Below the pieces are notes generated by a model. It ran no database searches. It saw only the letters and a program-made list of their open reading frames with translations, and was not told the origin of the DNA. A stretch of DNA of 6,046 bases from Gemmataceae bacterium (GTDB taxonomy: Bacteria > Planctomycetota > Planctomycetia > Gemmatales > Gemmataceae), in assembly GCA_947490035.1 (NCBI GenBank), contig CANLGS010000286.1:1-6046 (forward strand), given 5' to 3'. This document shows positions 5,723 to 6,046 of the stretch, piece by piece. How positions within the stretch are numbered: the stretch's first letter is position 1; the number at the start of each line of letters is the position of its first letter. The translations under genes and the position numbers were made by a program.

Positions 5723-6046
5723 CTACTTCAGCACTTCCAGTTTCACGTCCTTGAAGCGCACTTCGAGCGGGCCGCCTGAGTGCAGTTGCAACCCCACGAT
5801 GCCCCTTCGCGCGAGCTTGTCGTCCTCGTAGTCGGTGCAGAGGTTGCCGTTGATCCAGATCCGAACACGACCGCCCACGGCTTCGACTACGTAGTCGTTC
5901 CAGTCGTCCGGCTTCACGAACTTCTCGCCGCCCTCCTTCGCCAAAATCCCGCGACCGCTCTCCTCGTAGAGCTTGCCCCACCAGCCCGCGCCGATGTCGG
6001 CCTGCGGGCCGCGCATCTCGCCGTCGGGCAGAGGAATGCTGCGGAA
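5723..6046 (-). CDS. DUF1080 / 3-keto-disaccharide hydrolase-family protein, C-terminal part (5' end outside window)
   Basis: The frame is open to the right edge, so the ATG at 6016 is internal: residues FRSIPLPDGE precede it and fit the family. The visible 107 residues match the second half of DUF1080 (PF06439): FRSIPLPDGEMRGPQADIG (1-19), WWGKLYEESGRG (22-33), KPDDWNDYVVEAVGG (45-59), VRIWINGNLCTDYED (61-75) and RRGIVGLQLHSGG (80-92), closing in VRFKDVKLEVLK. The usual MRGYQAD is MRGPQAD here, with Pro replacing Tyr. It is paralogous to the complete DUF1080 protein at 662-1294 (shared GLQ-HGG/HSGG, DWN-YV, W-NG, QAD-G, WG-LY-E) but clearly diverged. Its 3' end converges with the caspase-like gene across 58 bases. 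Role is presumably extracytoplasmic glycan processing; the signal peptide, if any, lies outside the window. Confidence 0.9.
   Translation of the reverse strand, partial: FRSIPLPDGEMRGPQADIGAGWWGKLYEESGRGILAKEGGEKFVKPDDWNDYVVEAVGGRVRIWINGNLCTDYEDDKLARRGIVGLQLHSGGPLEVRFKDVKLEVLK

Overview
The window is GC-rich, densely coding bacterial DNA. It most resembles a planctomycete of the Gemmata type. That guess rests on two DUF1080 (3-keto-disaccharide hydrolase family) genes, an enolase-superfamily gene beside one of them, and a set of exported or membrane-anchored hypothetical proteins next to a caspase-like protein. No rRNA, tRNA, CRISPR array, transposase or phage gene is visible. The lineage is inferred from gene content, not from a marker gene.

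Layout. Positions 1-582 (+) hold the C-terminal part of a mandelate-racemase-like enolase-superfamily protein whose start lies outside the window. Positions 662-1294 (+) encode a small exported DUF1080 protein. A convergent gene at 1310-2284 (-) encodes an unrecognised protein; its N-terminus looks like a Cro/C1-type helix-turn-helix and its middle faintly resembles a phospholipase-D-like fold. A 373-base divergent spacer (2285-2657) follows, with an AT-rich core and two perfect 12-bp palindromes. Three genes then run rightward: a membrane-anchored coiled-coil protein (2658-3389), an exported protein with a probable beta-sandwich domain (3457-4527) and an exported caspase-like protein with a proline-rich tail (4597-5664). 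Strong GC hairpins with a shared tip lie in the two gaps between these genes. The right edge (5723-6046, -) holds the C-terminal half of a second DUF1080 protein.

How the genes may work together. The enolase-like and DUF1080 genes on the left fit sugar or sugar-acid catabolism. The three rightward genes look like a cell-envelope module with a membrane anchor, a secreted beta-rich protein and a secreted caspase fold. The caspase-like protein keeps the cysteine region, but the usual SGHG histidine is valine, so it is probably a pseudo-enzyme. The enolase-like protein has also lost two expected catalytic positions. The HTH-like protein is divergent from the module across the palindrome-bearing spacer and could regulate it; that is inference only.

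The most notable points are the pseudo-caspase and its module, the degenerate enolase-family active site, and the unrecognised HTH-containing protein with possible operators upstream.
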